NCBI RefSeq assembly: GCF_006363815.1
Contig: NZ_RRYT01000009.1
Coordinates: 122,443 to 179,237, forward strand
Origin: Thermomonospora catenispora
GTDB lineage: Bacteria; Actinomycetota; Actinomycetes; Streptosporangiales; Streptosporangiaceae
Direction: 5' to 3'
Length of the DNA: 56,795 nucleotides
Shown: one piece after another, positions 7,437 through 16,300 of the stretch
How positions within the stretch are numbered: the stretch's first letter is position 1
Layout: the number at the start of each line of letters is the position of its first letter
Notes under the pieces: model-generated
Database searches by the model: none
What the model was told of the DNA's origin: nothing
Seen by the model: the letters and a program-made list of their open reading frames with translations, nothing else
Made by a program: the position numbers and the translations under genes

Positions 7437-10031
7437 ATGGGCACCTCGTTCGACGAGGAGTACAAACGGGACGTGCTGGAGCCAGCGCGGGCGGCCGGCG
7501 ACCGGCCGCCCGAGGACCTGCGGGTGCGCTACCGGCTGACCGATCCGCTGACGCCCGAGCGGGTGGCCGAACAGGTCCGGCGGGTGCGGCAGTGCTGGCG
7601 GCGGTGCCGAGGCCAGCTGAAGTACCGCAAGCTGATCGACCGGCTGGAGGCCGAGCACCGGGAGCTGGCGCCGCTGTTCGCCGCGGCTGAGCGGGGCGAC
7701 CCGGGGCCGCTGAAGGAGCGGCTGCGCGGCGGGGCCGAGCGGGACGCCCGCCGGCTGGCGGACGCGCGGGCCCGGCTGGCCGACGCGGCGGGCGAGCTGC
7801 GCGCGGTGACCCCGGGCGAGCTGGAGGAGCTGGCGCGGGCCGCCGGGGTCGGCCGGGCGGAGCTGGAGCGGGCGGCCGCGGCCGACCGGATCGCGCTCCG
7901 CGAAGCCGACCGGCTGCCCGCCTCCCCGCCGTACGCGGGATACCGCAAGGTCCGGGAGGCGCTGGACGTGCTGGGGCACCGGCACCTGGCGGAGTTCCTG
8001 TTCGGGGACTCCCTGGGCGGCCCGATCCGGGTGCTCGGCGGGTTCGCCGCACCCGGGGTGCCCGGCGGGCCGGAGGCGCTGCCGCAGGCGGTGCAGGCCG
8101 CCGCCCGGCGGTGGGCGCGCCGCCCCCGCGACAGCTCCACCACCCATGCGAGCACGGTGCTGGCGGCGTTGCGGTCCGCCTCCCCGGACGACCTGATCTG
8201 CTACGACGTGGTGGCCCGGCTGCGGGAGCGGCGCCGGCAGCGGGCCTCGGAGCGGGCGCTGCTGCGGTATGCGACCCGGGAGCTGGGGATCGACCCGGCC
8301 GATGCGCACCGGCTGGTGTTCGCGGTGTCGCGGGAGGGCGGTCCCGGCGGCGGCCCGGCCGAGCGGCTGCGGGCGCTGCTGGACGCGGGCGAGGCGTACG
8401 CGGCGGCGGTGCTGGCCGACGCCCTGGACGAGGCGGGCGAGGAGGACGAGGAGGCGGCGCTGCTGGCGGACGAGGCGCGGCGACGCGTGGCGGCGGCGGT
8501 CCGGCTGCGGAGGGCCGCCGAGGAGCAGTCCGACCCCGACCGCGCCTGGGTGATGCTGGCGGACGCGCTGGAGCTGGTCCACGACCTGCCGGGGGCGCCG
8601 GACCTGCAGCGCCGGCTGCCGCCGCGTCCGGTGCCCCGGGCGACCGCCGCCGCCGAGGACGCCCGGGTGCGGATCTCCTGGGAGCCCAGCCCCTCCCCGG
8701 TCGGGGAGATCGGCTACGAGGTGGTGCGGCGGCGGGACCGGCCGCCCGAGGGGCCCGGCGACGGCGAGCCGATCCCCGCCGGGGAGAACGGCGCGGTGGA
8801 CCCCCGGCCGCCGGTGAACGCGCCGCTGTACTACGGCGTGATCGCCCGGCGCGGGGACGCCGCCGCGCCGATCGCCTGCTGCGGGCCGGTGGTGGTGCGG
8901 CCCGAGCCGCAGGCGGTGGAGCTGTCGGCCGGGGACGGCGCGGTGACCGGCCGCTGGCAGGTCCCCCCCGGTGCGGCGCGGGTGCTGGTCATGCGGGAGG
9001 GGCGTCCCGTGCCCGCGGAGCGCGACGGCTTCCGGGAGCGGGTGCCCAACGGGGTCGCCCACCACTACCGGATCTGTGCCGTCTACGTGGACGAGACGGG
9101 ACGGGAGACGGTCACGCCGGGGGTCGCGGTGACGGTGACGCCGCAGGCCCCGCCGCGGCCGGTGCACGAGCTGCGGATCGAGACCGACCCGGCCGATCCG
9201 CATCGGGTGCTGGCCTCCTTCCCCCAGCCCTCCGCCGGCACCGTCGAGTTCGTGCTGCTGGAGGAGCCGCCGCCGTGGCCGCCGGGGACGGTGCTGCCGG
9301 TCGCGGAGGTCCGCGCGGTCGCCCGGCGGGTGCCGGACACCCCCACCTCCCGCGGGTCGGCGCTGCGGCCGGGCGGCGGGGGCTGGCTGCTGGCCGTCAC
9401 GGTGGCCGGGCAGACCGCCGCGATCGGCGCCTGCCACCGCCATGTGAACCTGCCTCCCCCGACCGGGCTGGTGGCCGAGCGCCGCGGCGAGGAGCTGCAC
9501 GTCGGGTTCGACTGGCCGGACGGGGTCACCGAGGTGGAGATCGCCGTGCGGGACGAGACGGGCCGGCGGCGCACGGCCGTCAGCCGCGCCGCCTACGAGG
9601 CGGGCGGGGGCGTCCGCCTGCCCGTGCCGCCCGACGGGGCGGTCACGGTGGCGGTGGCGGCGGCCGGGATGCGCCAGGGCCGGCGGGTGACGGGCCCCGT
9701 CGTGGAGACGTCCGTCGCGGCCCGCGCCCGCGTCCGCTACGACGTGGAACGCTCGGGGCCGCCGTGGCGGCGCTCGCTGACGGTCCGGTTGAGCGCGGCG
9801 CGGCCGGTGCGGGTGGCGCGGCTGACGCTGGTCCGCCGCCTCGGGACGGTGATGCCGCAACGGCCCGGCGACGGGGAGGAGCTGGGCTCGTGGGAGGCGG
9901 TTCCGGTGCCCGGGGAGGTTTCGGTGCCCGCGCCCGCCGGGACGGGGCCATACTGGCTTCGCTGTTTCGCCGACGACGACGCCGTCGAGCTGATCGACCC
10001 CCCGATCCGCCGCCTGGAGCACAAGAGGTGA
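7437..10031 (+). CDS. Large protein with helical N-terminus and Fn3-like repeats, linked to Hsp70/GTPases
   Basis: An 864-residue protein without a known catalytic motif. Residues 1-100 are charged helices (DEEYKRDVLEPARAAGDRPP, then RVRQCWRRCRGQLKYRKLID) similar in feel to Hsp70-associated helical domains, but there is no HPD, so it is not a J-protein. Residues 90-390 are helical and rich in Ala/Arg/Glu. From about 400 to the end there are several beta-sandwich modules of fibronectin-III type (WEPSPSPVGEIGYEVVRR, RWQVPPGAARVLVMREG, ASFPQPSAGTVEFVLLEE, VGFDWPDGVTEVEIAVRDE), at least four. I recall similar proteins annotated with SaeA-type Fn3-like domains, but am not sure. It probably acts as an adaptor or client-binding partner. 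Its stop overlaps a GTG of the next gene. No signal peptide is seen, so a cytoplasmic location is likely. Confidence 0.75.
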   Translation: MGTSFDEEYKRDVLEPARAAGDRPPEDLRVRYRLTDPLTPERVAEQVRRVRQCWRRCRGQLKYRKLIDRLEAEHRELAPLFAAAERGDPGPLKERLRGGAERDARRLADARARLADAAGELRAVTPGELEELARAAGVGRAELERAAAADRIALREADRLPASPPYAGYRKVREALDVLGHRHLAEFLFGDSLGGPIRVLGGFAAPGVPGGPEALPQAVQAAARRWARRPRDSSTTHASTVLAALRSASPDDLICYDVVARLRERRRQRASERALLRYATRELGIDPADAHRLVFAVSREGGPGGGPAERLRALLDAGEAYAAAVLADALDEAGEEDEEAALLADEARRRVAAAVRLRRAAEEQSDPDRAWVMLADALELVHDLPGAPDLQRRLPPRPVPRATAAAEDARVRISWEPSPSPVGEIGYEVVRRRDRPPEGPGDGEPIPAGENGAVDPRPPVNAPLYYGVIARRGDAAAPIACCGPVVVRPEPQAVELSAGDGAVTGRWQVPPGAARVLVMREGRPVPAERDGFRERVPNGVAHHYRICAVYVDETGRETVTPGVAVTVTPQAPPRPVHELRIETDPADPHRVLASFPQPSAGTVEFVLLEEPPPWPPGTVLPVAEVRAVARRVPDTPTSRGSALRPGGGGWLLAVTVAGQTAAIGACHRHVNLPPPTGLVAERRGEELHVGFDWPDGVTEVEIAVRDETGRRRTAVSRAAYEAGGGVRLPVPPDGAVTVAVAAAGMRQGRRVTGPVVETSVAARARVRYDVERSGPPWRRSLTVRLSAARPVRVARLTLVRRLGTVMPQRPGDGEELGSWEAVPVPGEVSVPAPAGTGPYWLRCFADDDAVELIDPPIRRLEHKR

Positions 10032-10036
10032 CCCCC

Positions 10037-11299
10037 GTGGGCAGCCCGTCACGCATCGCCGCCAGGATCGCCCTGCCCGCCCTGCGCGCCGAGGACGAGG
10101 TCTGCTGCCCGTACTGCTTCGAGCGCGTGCCGCGCCGGCGGATCGCCTTCCGCTGCATGGGGCGGGCCGGGCGCGGCCAGGGCTGCGACCCGGTGCTGGA
10201 CGAGGAGCTGGCCGCCTACACCGGGTCGACGGCGGGCGCCTCGCTGCCGCCGGTCTTCGAGGCCGCGGGCCGCGGCGGCCGGGCCGACTGCCCGCACTGC
10301 GGGCGGACCACCGCCCGGCGGGTGTGCCCGCACTGCCACAACCCGCTGCCCCCGGCCTACTGCGACTCCCCCGGCCGGATCGTGGCGCTGGTGGGGGCCA
10401 AGAACACCGGCAAGAGCACCTATATCGCGGTGCTGCTGCACGAGCTGATGAACCGGGTCGGCACCGAGCTGGACGCCTCTCTGGTGGCCTGCGACGACCG
10501 CACCATCGACCGGTACAAGCGGGACTTCGCCCGGCCCCTGTACGAGGAGCGCCGACTGCTGCCGACCACCACCAGCGCCGCCACCGCCCCCCGCGAGCCG
10601 CTGGTGTACCTGCTGACGCGGACCCGCTCGGCGCGCCGGCTGCGGGCGCGGCTGCCGCTGGGCCGGGAGCGGGTCGCGTCGCTGGCGCTGGTGCTGTTCG
10701 ACACCGCGGGCGAGGACCTGCGCAGCCGGGACGTGCGGGATCTGCACCTGCGCTATCTGGAGGCGGCCGACGCGATCATCTTCCTGGTGGATCCGCTGCA
10801 GCTGCCGGGCGCCCGGACCATGGTCCGCGACGAGGCGCCGCCGCCCCCGCCGGCCGATCCGGACAGCGAGCCGATCAACGTGCTCGCCCGGGTCACCGAG
10901 GCGCTGCGGCGGCGGCACGGGCTGCGGCCGGACGAGCGGCTGCCGGTGCCGGTGGCGGTGGCGCTGACCAAGATCGACGCCTTGGCGCCGGTGCCGGCCG
11001 GGCAGTCCTGGCTGCACCGGGCCCGGCCGTCGCGCGGGGCGCTGGACCTGGACGATCGGGAGGCGGTGGACGCGCAGGTGCGCGGGCTGCTGCACGAGTG
11101 GGGGGCGGGACAGCTGGAGGTGTACCTGCGTCAGCAGTACGCCGAGCACGCCCTGTTCGGGGTGTCGGCGCTGGGCGGGACGCCCGTCCGGGGCCGGGTC
11201 GGTCCCGGCGGGGTGCGGCCGCACCGCGTGGAGGATCCGCTGCTGTGGCTGCTGCATCGGTTCGGGATGCTGGACGGAACGCGTGGGAACGAGGGCTGA
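10037..11299 (+). CDS. Zinc-ribbon GTPase (TRAFAC/DO-GTPase type), soluble partner
   Basis: A 420-residue predicted GTPase. Two zinc-ribbon segments lead: CCPYCFERVPRRRIAFRC at 23-40 and CPHCGRTTARRVCPHCHNPLP at 86-105. The P-loop is GAKNTGKST at 120-128. The Walker B/G3 element is LVLFDTAGED near 222-231. The G4-like motif is ALTKID near 305-311, so Asn of NKxD is replaced by Thr. The family is one of the paired GTPases found beside GAP1 proteins. GTG 10037 is preferred because AAGAGGTGA (10023-10031) sits five bases upstream; GTG 10028, which overlaps the previous stop, is possible. It is followed three bases later by the GAP1 gene, so the two are translationally close. It has no membrane segment, unlike the second GTPase of the cluster. 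Confidence 0.83.
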   Translation: MGSPSRIAARIALPALRAEDEVCCPYCFERVPRRRIAFRCMGRAGRGQGCDPVLDEELAAYTGSTAGASLPPVFEAAGRGGRADCPHCGRTTARRVCPHCHNPLPPAYCDSPGRIVALVGAKNTGKSTYIAVLLHELMNRVGTELDASLVACDDRTIDRYKRDFARPLYEERRLLPTTTSAATAPREPLVYLLTRTRSARRLRARLPLGRERVASLALVLFDTAGEDLRSRDVRDLHLRYLEAADAIIFLVDPLQLPGARTMVRDEAPPPPPADPDSEPINVLARVTEALRRRHGLRPDERLPVPVAVALTKIDALAPVPAGQSWLHRARPSRGALDLDDREAVDAQVRGLLHEWGAGQLEVYLRQQYAEHALFGVSALGGTPVRGRVGPGGVRPHRVEDPLLWLLHRFGMLDGTRGNEG

Positions 11300-11302
11300 G
11301 AC

Positions 11303-13645
11303 GTGGCCTGGCAGCTGCACTACACCTCGGCGGCGAGCGGGCCGACCGGGCGTGCGGGGTTCCAGTTCGTCGCCGAGACCCCCGGCCTGCCGCCGCAGGT
11401 CCGATCGGCGGTCGCCCCGCTGCTGACCTACCGGCCCCCTCCCCGGGCGCCGCTGTCGCCGGACGCCGAGGAGCTGGCGGCGTTCCCGGTGGCGCTGGCC
11501 TATGAGCGGTCGGGCGGCCGTGCGGTGCTGGTGCGGTCCCGCTACCTGGGGCGGGACTACTCGGGCCGGGAGGGCAACTTCTTCGCGCACGCGGTGGTGG
11601 CCGAGCCCGAGGAGCTGGAGGGCCTGCGGCCGATCGAGCTGTGGGGGGCGGGTTTTTGGACCGACCGGCCCGCCGAGGGCGATCTGGCGGCGCTGGAGGA
11701 GCTGGATCCGGGCGAGGGCGTCTGTCCTCAGGAGCTGGCGGACCGGCTGGCCGAGGAGGGCTCCTACCGGCTGCTGGCCGCCCTGGTGGACGCGGCGGTG
11801 ACGGCGCTGGACCGGGGCCACGGCCGGGTGGTGCTGGTCGGCGCGGACGTCGAGCCGATCGTGCGCTGGATCGCGGTGCTGTCGTACTCGCTGCCGGTGA
11901 CCGCGGCGGCCCGGCTGTCGTTCACCACCTACAGCGCCGATCCCTGCGGAGCGCTGCACCGGGTGGTGGGGACGACCCCGGACGTGTGGGCGGCGGTGCA
12001 CCGCGACGAGCCGGCGTTCTTCGTCGACGAGCCCGCCGATCCTCCCGCCGCGGGAACGGGCAGCCGGTTCGCCCGGACGGTGGCCGAGTGCTGGCGGGCC
12101 CGTGACTTCGCCGGGCTGGACGCGCTCGGGGAGCTGGTGGCGGTGCAGCTGGCCGACGGCGACCGGCTCGCCGGGGCGGAGGGGGCGCCGCTGGCGCAGG
12201 TGCTGGACCGTGCGGCGACGCTGCTGGCGCTGTGCCGGGGCGCCGATCCGGTGTCGGCCGAGGAGGAGGCCGCCGCGGCGGACCTGCTCACCCGGTTCGG
12301 CGCGCGGGTGCCCGAGTGGGTGTGGGCGGAGCTGGTGCCGTCGTTGCCGAGGGCGGGCTTCGATCTGGCGCTGGCGATGCACCGGTGGGCGCGGCGGACG
12401 GAGGCGGCCGAGGTCGCCGACCGGTGCGCGATCCGCTGCGTCATGGCGGCGCTGGAGGACCCCTCCCTCGGCGGCCGGCTGCGCGAGGTGCGGCTCTCCC
12501 CCGACGCGACGGTGCGGCTGGTCCCCGAGGTGGCCGGGGCCGTGGAGCGGGCGACGACGTTGACGGCGGTGGGGCGGCTGGTGGCGCTGGCGGCGCGGGC
12601 GGGCGTGGAGCCTCCCGTGGAGACGGTCCGCTCGGCGGCGGCCCGTTGCGCCCGCACCGCGGTGGACGACCTGCCGGAGGCGCTGGACGGCGTCCCCTCC
12701 CGGTGGCGGGAGCGCATCATCGAGGGCGCCGTCGCCGCCTTGGCGGAGGCCGGGCCGGAGGAGCTGCCGCGGCTGCTGACCGATGAGGTCTGCGACCTGC
12801 TGCAGGCCCGGGACTGGTCGGCCGCGCCGGCCGTGGGGCTGCGCGTGCTGGCGTCGGCGGGCCGCCGCCATCGGGACCGTCGGGTGGACGTCACCGGGGC
12901 GTTGCTGCGGCTTGAGGGGGTCGCCTCAGAGGAGGTGGACCGGGTCCTCGCCGAGGTGTGGGCGGTGCCGGCGAGCGCCGCCGAATGCACGGCGCTGCTG
13001 GAGGCGTTCGACGAGGCGGTGCCGGCCCGCCCGGCGCTGGCGGCCCTGCCGTCGCGGGCGTTCCGGCAGGCGGCGCTGGAGGGCGACGAGGCGCTGGAGG
13101 ATCCGGCGCTGCTGCGGATGGCCGGGCAGGTGCTGGCGGCCTTCCCCGCCGACCATGCGGCGTTCTGCGACGCCTCGGTGCTGCTGGAGTACGCCAAGAC
13201 CGTGGGGGCGGTGCAGGCCGAGGCGGCCGCGGCCGGGCTGGAGACGATGCACGCGACGACGGGGGCGACGCCCCAGGTGCGCAGCGGCGTCTTCATCGAG
13301 GCGGCCGACCGGCTGGCCAGGCGGGACACCCGGTTCCGCGCCGCGGTGCTGATCGCGGTGTCCGCGCCGGTGCGCGCCCGGCTGGCCGAGCGCTGGACCC
13401 GTCCGCGCGCCCGGGGACTGCTGGGCCGGTCCAAGCTGAGCATCGGCCCCCGGCGCGAACTGGTCGAGGTGGTGCTGCGGATGCGGCTGGCGGGGGTGCG
13501 CGAACCCCGGCTGGAGTCGTGGGCGCGGAAGACGGCCGGCGGCCGGCTGGCGACCCGGCGGCTGGAGGGGCGACTGGCCGATCCGGCGCTGCGGGCCGAG
13601 CTGCGCCGGCTGCTCGGCGAGGGCGCCGCCGGGCGGGAGGAGTGA
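11303..13645 (+). CDS. GTPase-associated protein 1 (GAP1)-like protein
   Basis: A 780-residue protein that matches the GAP1 N-terminal domain: QLHYTSAASGPTGRAGFQFV at 4-23, then YLGRDYSGREGNFFAHAVV near 82-100 and FWTDRP near 119. A middle region (SYSLPVTAAARLSFTTYSAD near 200) follows, then a long helical repeat-like C-terminal part (about 290-780), which could be a scaffold. No catalytic triad or NTP-binding motif was recognised. It sits between two GTPase genes, which is the defining context of the family. The name refers to association; GTPase-activating activity is not shown. GTG 11303 follows the previous stop by three bases with GAGGG upstream, and its own stop is four bases before the next ATG. 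The role is inferred as effector or organiser of the two GTPases. Confidence 0.8.
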   Translation: MAWQLHYTSAASGPTGRAGFQFVAETPGLPPQVRSAVAPLLTYRPPPRAPLSPDAEELAAFPVALAYERSGGRAVLVRSRYLGRDYSGREGNFFAHAVVAEPEELEGLRPIELWGAGFWTDRPAEGDLAALEELDPGEGVCPQELADRLAEEGSYRLLAALVDAAVTALDRGHGRVVLVGADVEPIVRWIAVLSYSLPVTAAARLSFTTYSADPCGALHRVVGTTPDVWAAVHRDEPAFFVDEPADPPAAGTGSRFARTVAECWRARDFAGLDALGELVAVQLADGDRLAGAEGAPLAQVLDRAATLLALCRGADPVSAEEEAAAADLLTRFGARVPEWVWAELVPSLPRAGFDLALAMHRWARRTEAAEVADRCAIRCVMAALEDPSLGGRLREVRLSPDATVRLVPEVAGAVERATTLTAVGRLVALAARAGVEPPVETVRSAAARCARTAVDDLPEALDGVPSRWRERIIEGAVAALAEAGPEELPRLLTDEVCDLLQARDWSAAPAVGLRVLASAGRRHRDRRVDVTGALLRLEGVASEEVDRVLAEVWAVPASAAECTALLEAFDEAVPARPALAALPSRAFRQAALEGDEALEDPALLRMAGQVLAAFPADHAAFCDASVLLEYAKTVGAVQAEAAAAGLETMHATTGATPQVRSGVFIEAADRLARRDTRFRAAVLIAVSAPVRARLAERWTRPRARGLLGRSKLSIGPRRELVEVVLRMRLAGVREPRLESWARKTAGGRLATRRLEGRLADPALRAELRRLLGEGAAGREE

Positions 13646-13649
13646 GCCG

Positions 13650-15380
13650 ATGCCCGTGCTCTGGGTGCTGCCGCTCCTGGCGGCCTGGGCGGTGCTCGCG
13701 CTCCTCTTCCCGGTGGTGTTCACGGCGACCGTGACGGTCGCCACGGCGGCGGCGCTGGGGTTCGCCTACCTGCAGGCGTGGCGGACGCTCACCCCGACCA
13801 GCGCGAAAGGCCCCTCGCCGGTCCCGGCCCCCGAGCTCGCCTACCGGCACTACCTGCTGGAGCAGGTGTGGCGCGACTGGTGGGCGGTGGCGCGGACCGC
13901 GGTCCCGTGGACGTGGCGGACGGGCCGTGCGGCGATGACGCGGATGACGCGGACGCTGCTGGGCGGGCTGTGGGGGTTCTTCCTGCTGCCGCTGTGGCTG
14001 GCGCTGTATCTGGGGGTGGCGGCGGCGGTGCTGCCCGCCTCGCTCCTCGGGGTGCTGCTGACGGTCTGCTACGGGCTGGTCGTGGCGGCGGGGCTGGCCG
14101 GGTGGCTGGCGTGCGTCGGGGTGCTGTGGCTGATCGAGCGGGCGTTCATGGCGTACGGGCGCATCCTGCAGACCTGCCCGCATCCGTTCTGCTACGCGAA
14201 GATCGCGCTGCCGGTGTACGAGTGCCCCGGCTGCGGCGCCCGGCATCGCCGGCTGGCGCCGGGCACGGCGGGGGCGTTCCGGCACGTGTGCCGGTGCGGG
14301 ACGCGGCTGCCGACCACGATCCCGCTGGGCCGCTACCGGCTGACCGCCTACTGTCCGCACTGTCACGGGCGGCTGCCGGAGCGGATCGGCCGGGTGCGGG
14401 TGGAGCCGCTGCCGTTCGTGGGCGGCCCGGCGGCGGGCAAGACCACGTTCATGTTCCTGGCGATCCGGGCGCTGCACGCGCGGGCGCGGGCGGCCCGCGG
14501 CAGGCTGGCGTTCGTGGAGCGGCTGCACGCGCAGGCGTACGCGAGCGCGATGCGGGAGTTCGAACGCGGCGGGCGGCTGGCCAAGACGGGGCCGGAGCTG
14601 CCGCTGGCGACGATGGTGGACGTGGAGCTGCCCGGCCGCAGGCACCGCATCCTGTACCTGTTCGATCCCGCCGGGGAGCACTTCACCGGGGCCACCGAGG
14701 TGGAGTCGCTGCGCTACCTGGACCACGGGGAGGCCCTGCTGTTCGTGGTGGACCCGTTCGCGCTGCCCACGGTGCGGCGGGCGCTCACCGAGGAGGAGCT
14801 GGCCGTGGTGGAACGGGCGGCCCCCTCCTCGGAGGAGGATCCCGCCGACACGCTGCAACGGGTGCTGAACGAGCTGCGCACCCGGCCGGACCGGGGCCGG
14901 CAGCGGCGGGTCGCGGTGGTGGTGACCAAGACCGATCTGCTGCGCGAGACGATGATCGGCCGGTCGCTGACGCGGGAGCAGGACGCCGGGGACGAGACCG
15001 GGAGGTCCTCCGGCGCGGCGGTGCGCCGCTGGCTGGAGGAGGTGGGCCTGGGGAACGCGATCCGGGCGCTGGACCAGCTCGCGGGCGAGGTGCGCTGCTT
15101 CGGCTCGGGGCTGGACACCGACCCGGCCGAGGTGGCGGATCTGCTCGGCTGGGTCACCGGGCTGCCGGTGGACGGCCCCACCGAGCCGGCCCCGGCCGAG
15201 GAGGTGCCGGGTACGGCACCGCTGCGAGACCCCTGGCCGGTGCGGGGCCGTGAGGACGGCCGGGTCCCCGCCGCCTACCAGGCGGGCCGGTGGTCGGTCT
15301 TCGCCGGCCTGGTGGCGCTGGGCGTCGCCGCGCTGGCGGTCGGCGTCGGCCGGGGCGTGCACGCCCTGCCGTGGCTGTGA
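13650..15380 (+). CDS. Membrane-anchored zinc-ribbon GTPase (DO-GTPase type)
   Basis: A 576-residue protein with a GTPase domain in a membrane frame. Hydrophobic segments lie at about 3-40, 104-135 and 137-163, and a last one at about 553-572. Zinc-ribbon pairs lie at 176-238 (TCPHPFCYAKIALPVYECPGC, CRCG, CPHCHG). The P-loop is GGPAAGKTT at 258-266. LYLFDPAGEHF near 335 is the G3 counterpart, with Pro in place of Thr, and VVTKTD near 428 is the G4-like motif. The zinc ribbons and the GTPase domain between the membrane segments should face the cytoplasm. A GGGAGGAG Shine-Dalgarno sequence precedes ATG 13650. It ends the six-gene set and probably places the complex at the membrane. Confidence 0.83.
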   Translation: MPVLWVLPLLAAWAVLALLFPVVFTATVTVATAAALGFAYLQAWRTLTPTSAKGPSPVPAPELAYRHYLLEQVWRDWWAVARTAVPWTWRTGRAAMTRMTRTLLGGLWGFFLLPLWLALYLGVAAAVLPASLLGVLLTVCYGLVVAAGLAGWLACVGVLWLIERAFMAYGRILQTCPHPFCYAKIALPVYECPGCGARHRRLAPGTAGAFRHVCRCGTRLPTTIPLGRYRLTAYCPHCHGRLPERIGRVRVEPLPFVGGPAAGKTTFMFLAIRALHARARAARGRLAFVERLHAQAYASAMREFERGGRLAKTGPELPLATMVDVELPGRRHRILYLFDPAGEHFTGATEVESLRYLDHGEALLFVVDPFALPTVRRALTEEELAVVERAAPSSEEDPADTLQRVLNELRTRPDRGRQRRVAVVVTKTDLLRETMIGRSLTREQDAGDETGRSSGAAVRRWLEEVGLGNAIRALDQLAGEVRCFGSGLDTDPAEVADLLGWVTGLPVDGPTEPAPAEEVPGTAPLRDPWPVRGREDGRVPAAYQAGRWSVFAGLVALGVAALAVGVGRGVHALPWL

Positions 15381-15509
15381 CGCTTCCCGCCCGAAGGCCG
15401 GAGGGACGAGGCCGGGGCGCGCCGCCGGGCTCGTCCGGCGCGGGAGAGCGGTGCGCGAGCCTGACGCACGGGATCGGTGTGACGGAGCTTACAGCCACCC
15501 CCGGAATGA

Positions 15510-15523
15510 GTTGAAGTTTCAAC
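15510..15523. promoter_or_regulatory. Palindromic operator candidate upstream of the nitroreductase gene
   Basis: GTTGAAGTTTCAAC: 6-bp perfect arms around a GT spacer, 49 bases before ATG 15572. Short A/T-containing palindromes of this kind are typical of MarR/HxlR-type repressors. Which regulator binds is unknown, and the only nearby repressor (TetR, 16301-16891) has its own distinct palindrome. Confidence 0.42.
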
Positions 15524-15571
15524 CTGTTGCGGAGAGGCGACCCTGACCGCCTCGATCAGAAGGTTCGCGAC

Positions 15572-16198
15572 ATGACGGCACCCACCATGCAGGACGACAC
15601 CGCCGCGCAGGAACTGGTTCTGGACCCGGCCGCCCAGGACCTGCTGTTCCGCCGGGCGCGCACCGCCAACGCCTTCACCGACGAGCCCGTCACCGACGAG
15701 CAGCTGCGGGCGATCTACGAGCTGGTGAAGTGGGGCCCCACCGCGATGAACTCCCAGCCGCTGCGTCTGGTTGCGGTGCGCAGCGGGGAGGCCCGCGAGC
15801 GGCTGGTGAAGCACCTCTCGCCGGGCAACCGGGACAAGACCGCCGCCGCGCCGCTGACGCTGATCGTCGCCGCCGACACCGACTTCCACGAGCACCTGCC
15901 GACGGTGTTCCCGCACGCCTCCGGCGCCAAGGACGCCTTCGCCGACCCCGAGGCCCGGGCCGGCACGGCCCGTTTCAACGCCGCCGTCCAGCTGGGGTAC
16001 CTGATCGTGGGCATCCGCGCGGCCGGACTGGCGGCCGGGCCGATGACCGGCTTCGACGCCGACGGGCTGTCGCGGGAGTTCTTCCCCGACGGCCGCCACC
16101 GGGCCATCGCCGCGGTCAACGTGGGCAAGCCCGGGCCCGGCGCCTGGTTCGCCCGCAACCCGCGCCTGGACTACGAGCAGGTCGTCACCACGGTCTGA
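15572..16198 (+). CDS. Nitroreductase family protein (RutE/HadB-like, malonic semialdehyde reductase type)
   Basis: A 208-residue FMN-dependent nitroreductase-fold oxidoreductase. It has the features of the RutE/HadB subgroup: RRARTANAFTDEPVTDEQLR near 28-47, YELVKWGPTAMNSQPLRLV near 50-68 (FMN and substrate contacts), SPGNRDKTAAAPLTLIVAAD near 88-107, GAKDAF and the C-terminal NVGKPGPGAWFARNPRLDYE. RutE reduces 3-hydroxyacrylate or malonic semialdehyde in pyrimidine breakdown, but no other rut gene is nearby, so a general quinone or aldehyde reductase role is equally possible. ATG 15572 was chosen (AGAAGG at 15559-15564) over upstream in-frame starts because the conserved part begins shortly after. 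A palindrome 50 bases upstream suggests repression. Confidence 0.88.
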   Translation: MTAPTMQDDTAAQELVLDPAAQDLLFRRARTANAFTDEPVTDEQLRAIYELVKWGPTAMNSQPLRLVAVRSGEARERLVKHLSPGNRDKTAAAPLTLIVAADTDFHEHLPTVFPHASGAKDAFADPEARAGTARFNAAVQLGYLIVGIRAAGLAAGPMTGFDADGLSREFFPDGRHRAIAAVNVGKPGPGAWFARNPRLDYEQVVTTV

Positions 16199-16300
16199 CC
16201 GTCTGCGCGGATCCACCGGGCCGGGGCGCGCGGGCCGCCCGCCGCCCCCGGGCCGCCGGGGCGGGCCGTGCGGGGCGGACGCATGCGGCGGGATCCGCGT

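Noticed and set aside
10049-12871. 940-codon minus-strand frame opposite the GTPase and GAP1 genes
   Set aside because: Low-complexity Arg/Gln/Gly/His sequence; the plus strand encodes recognised domains.
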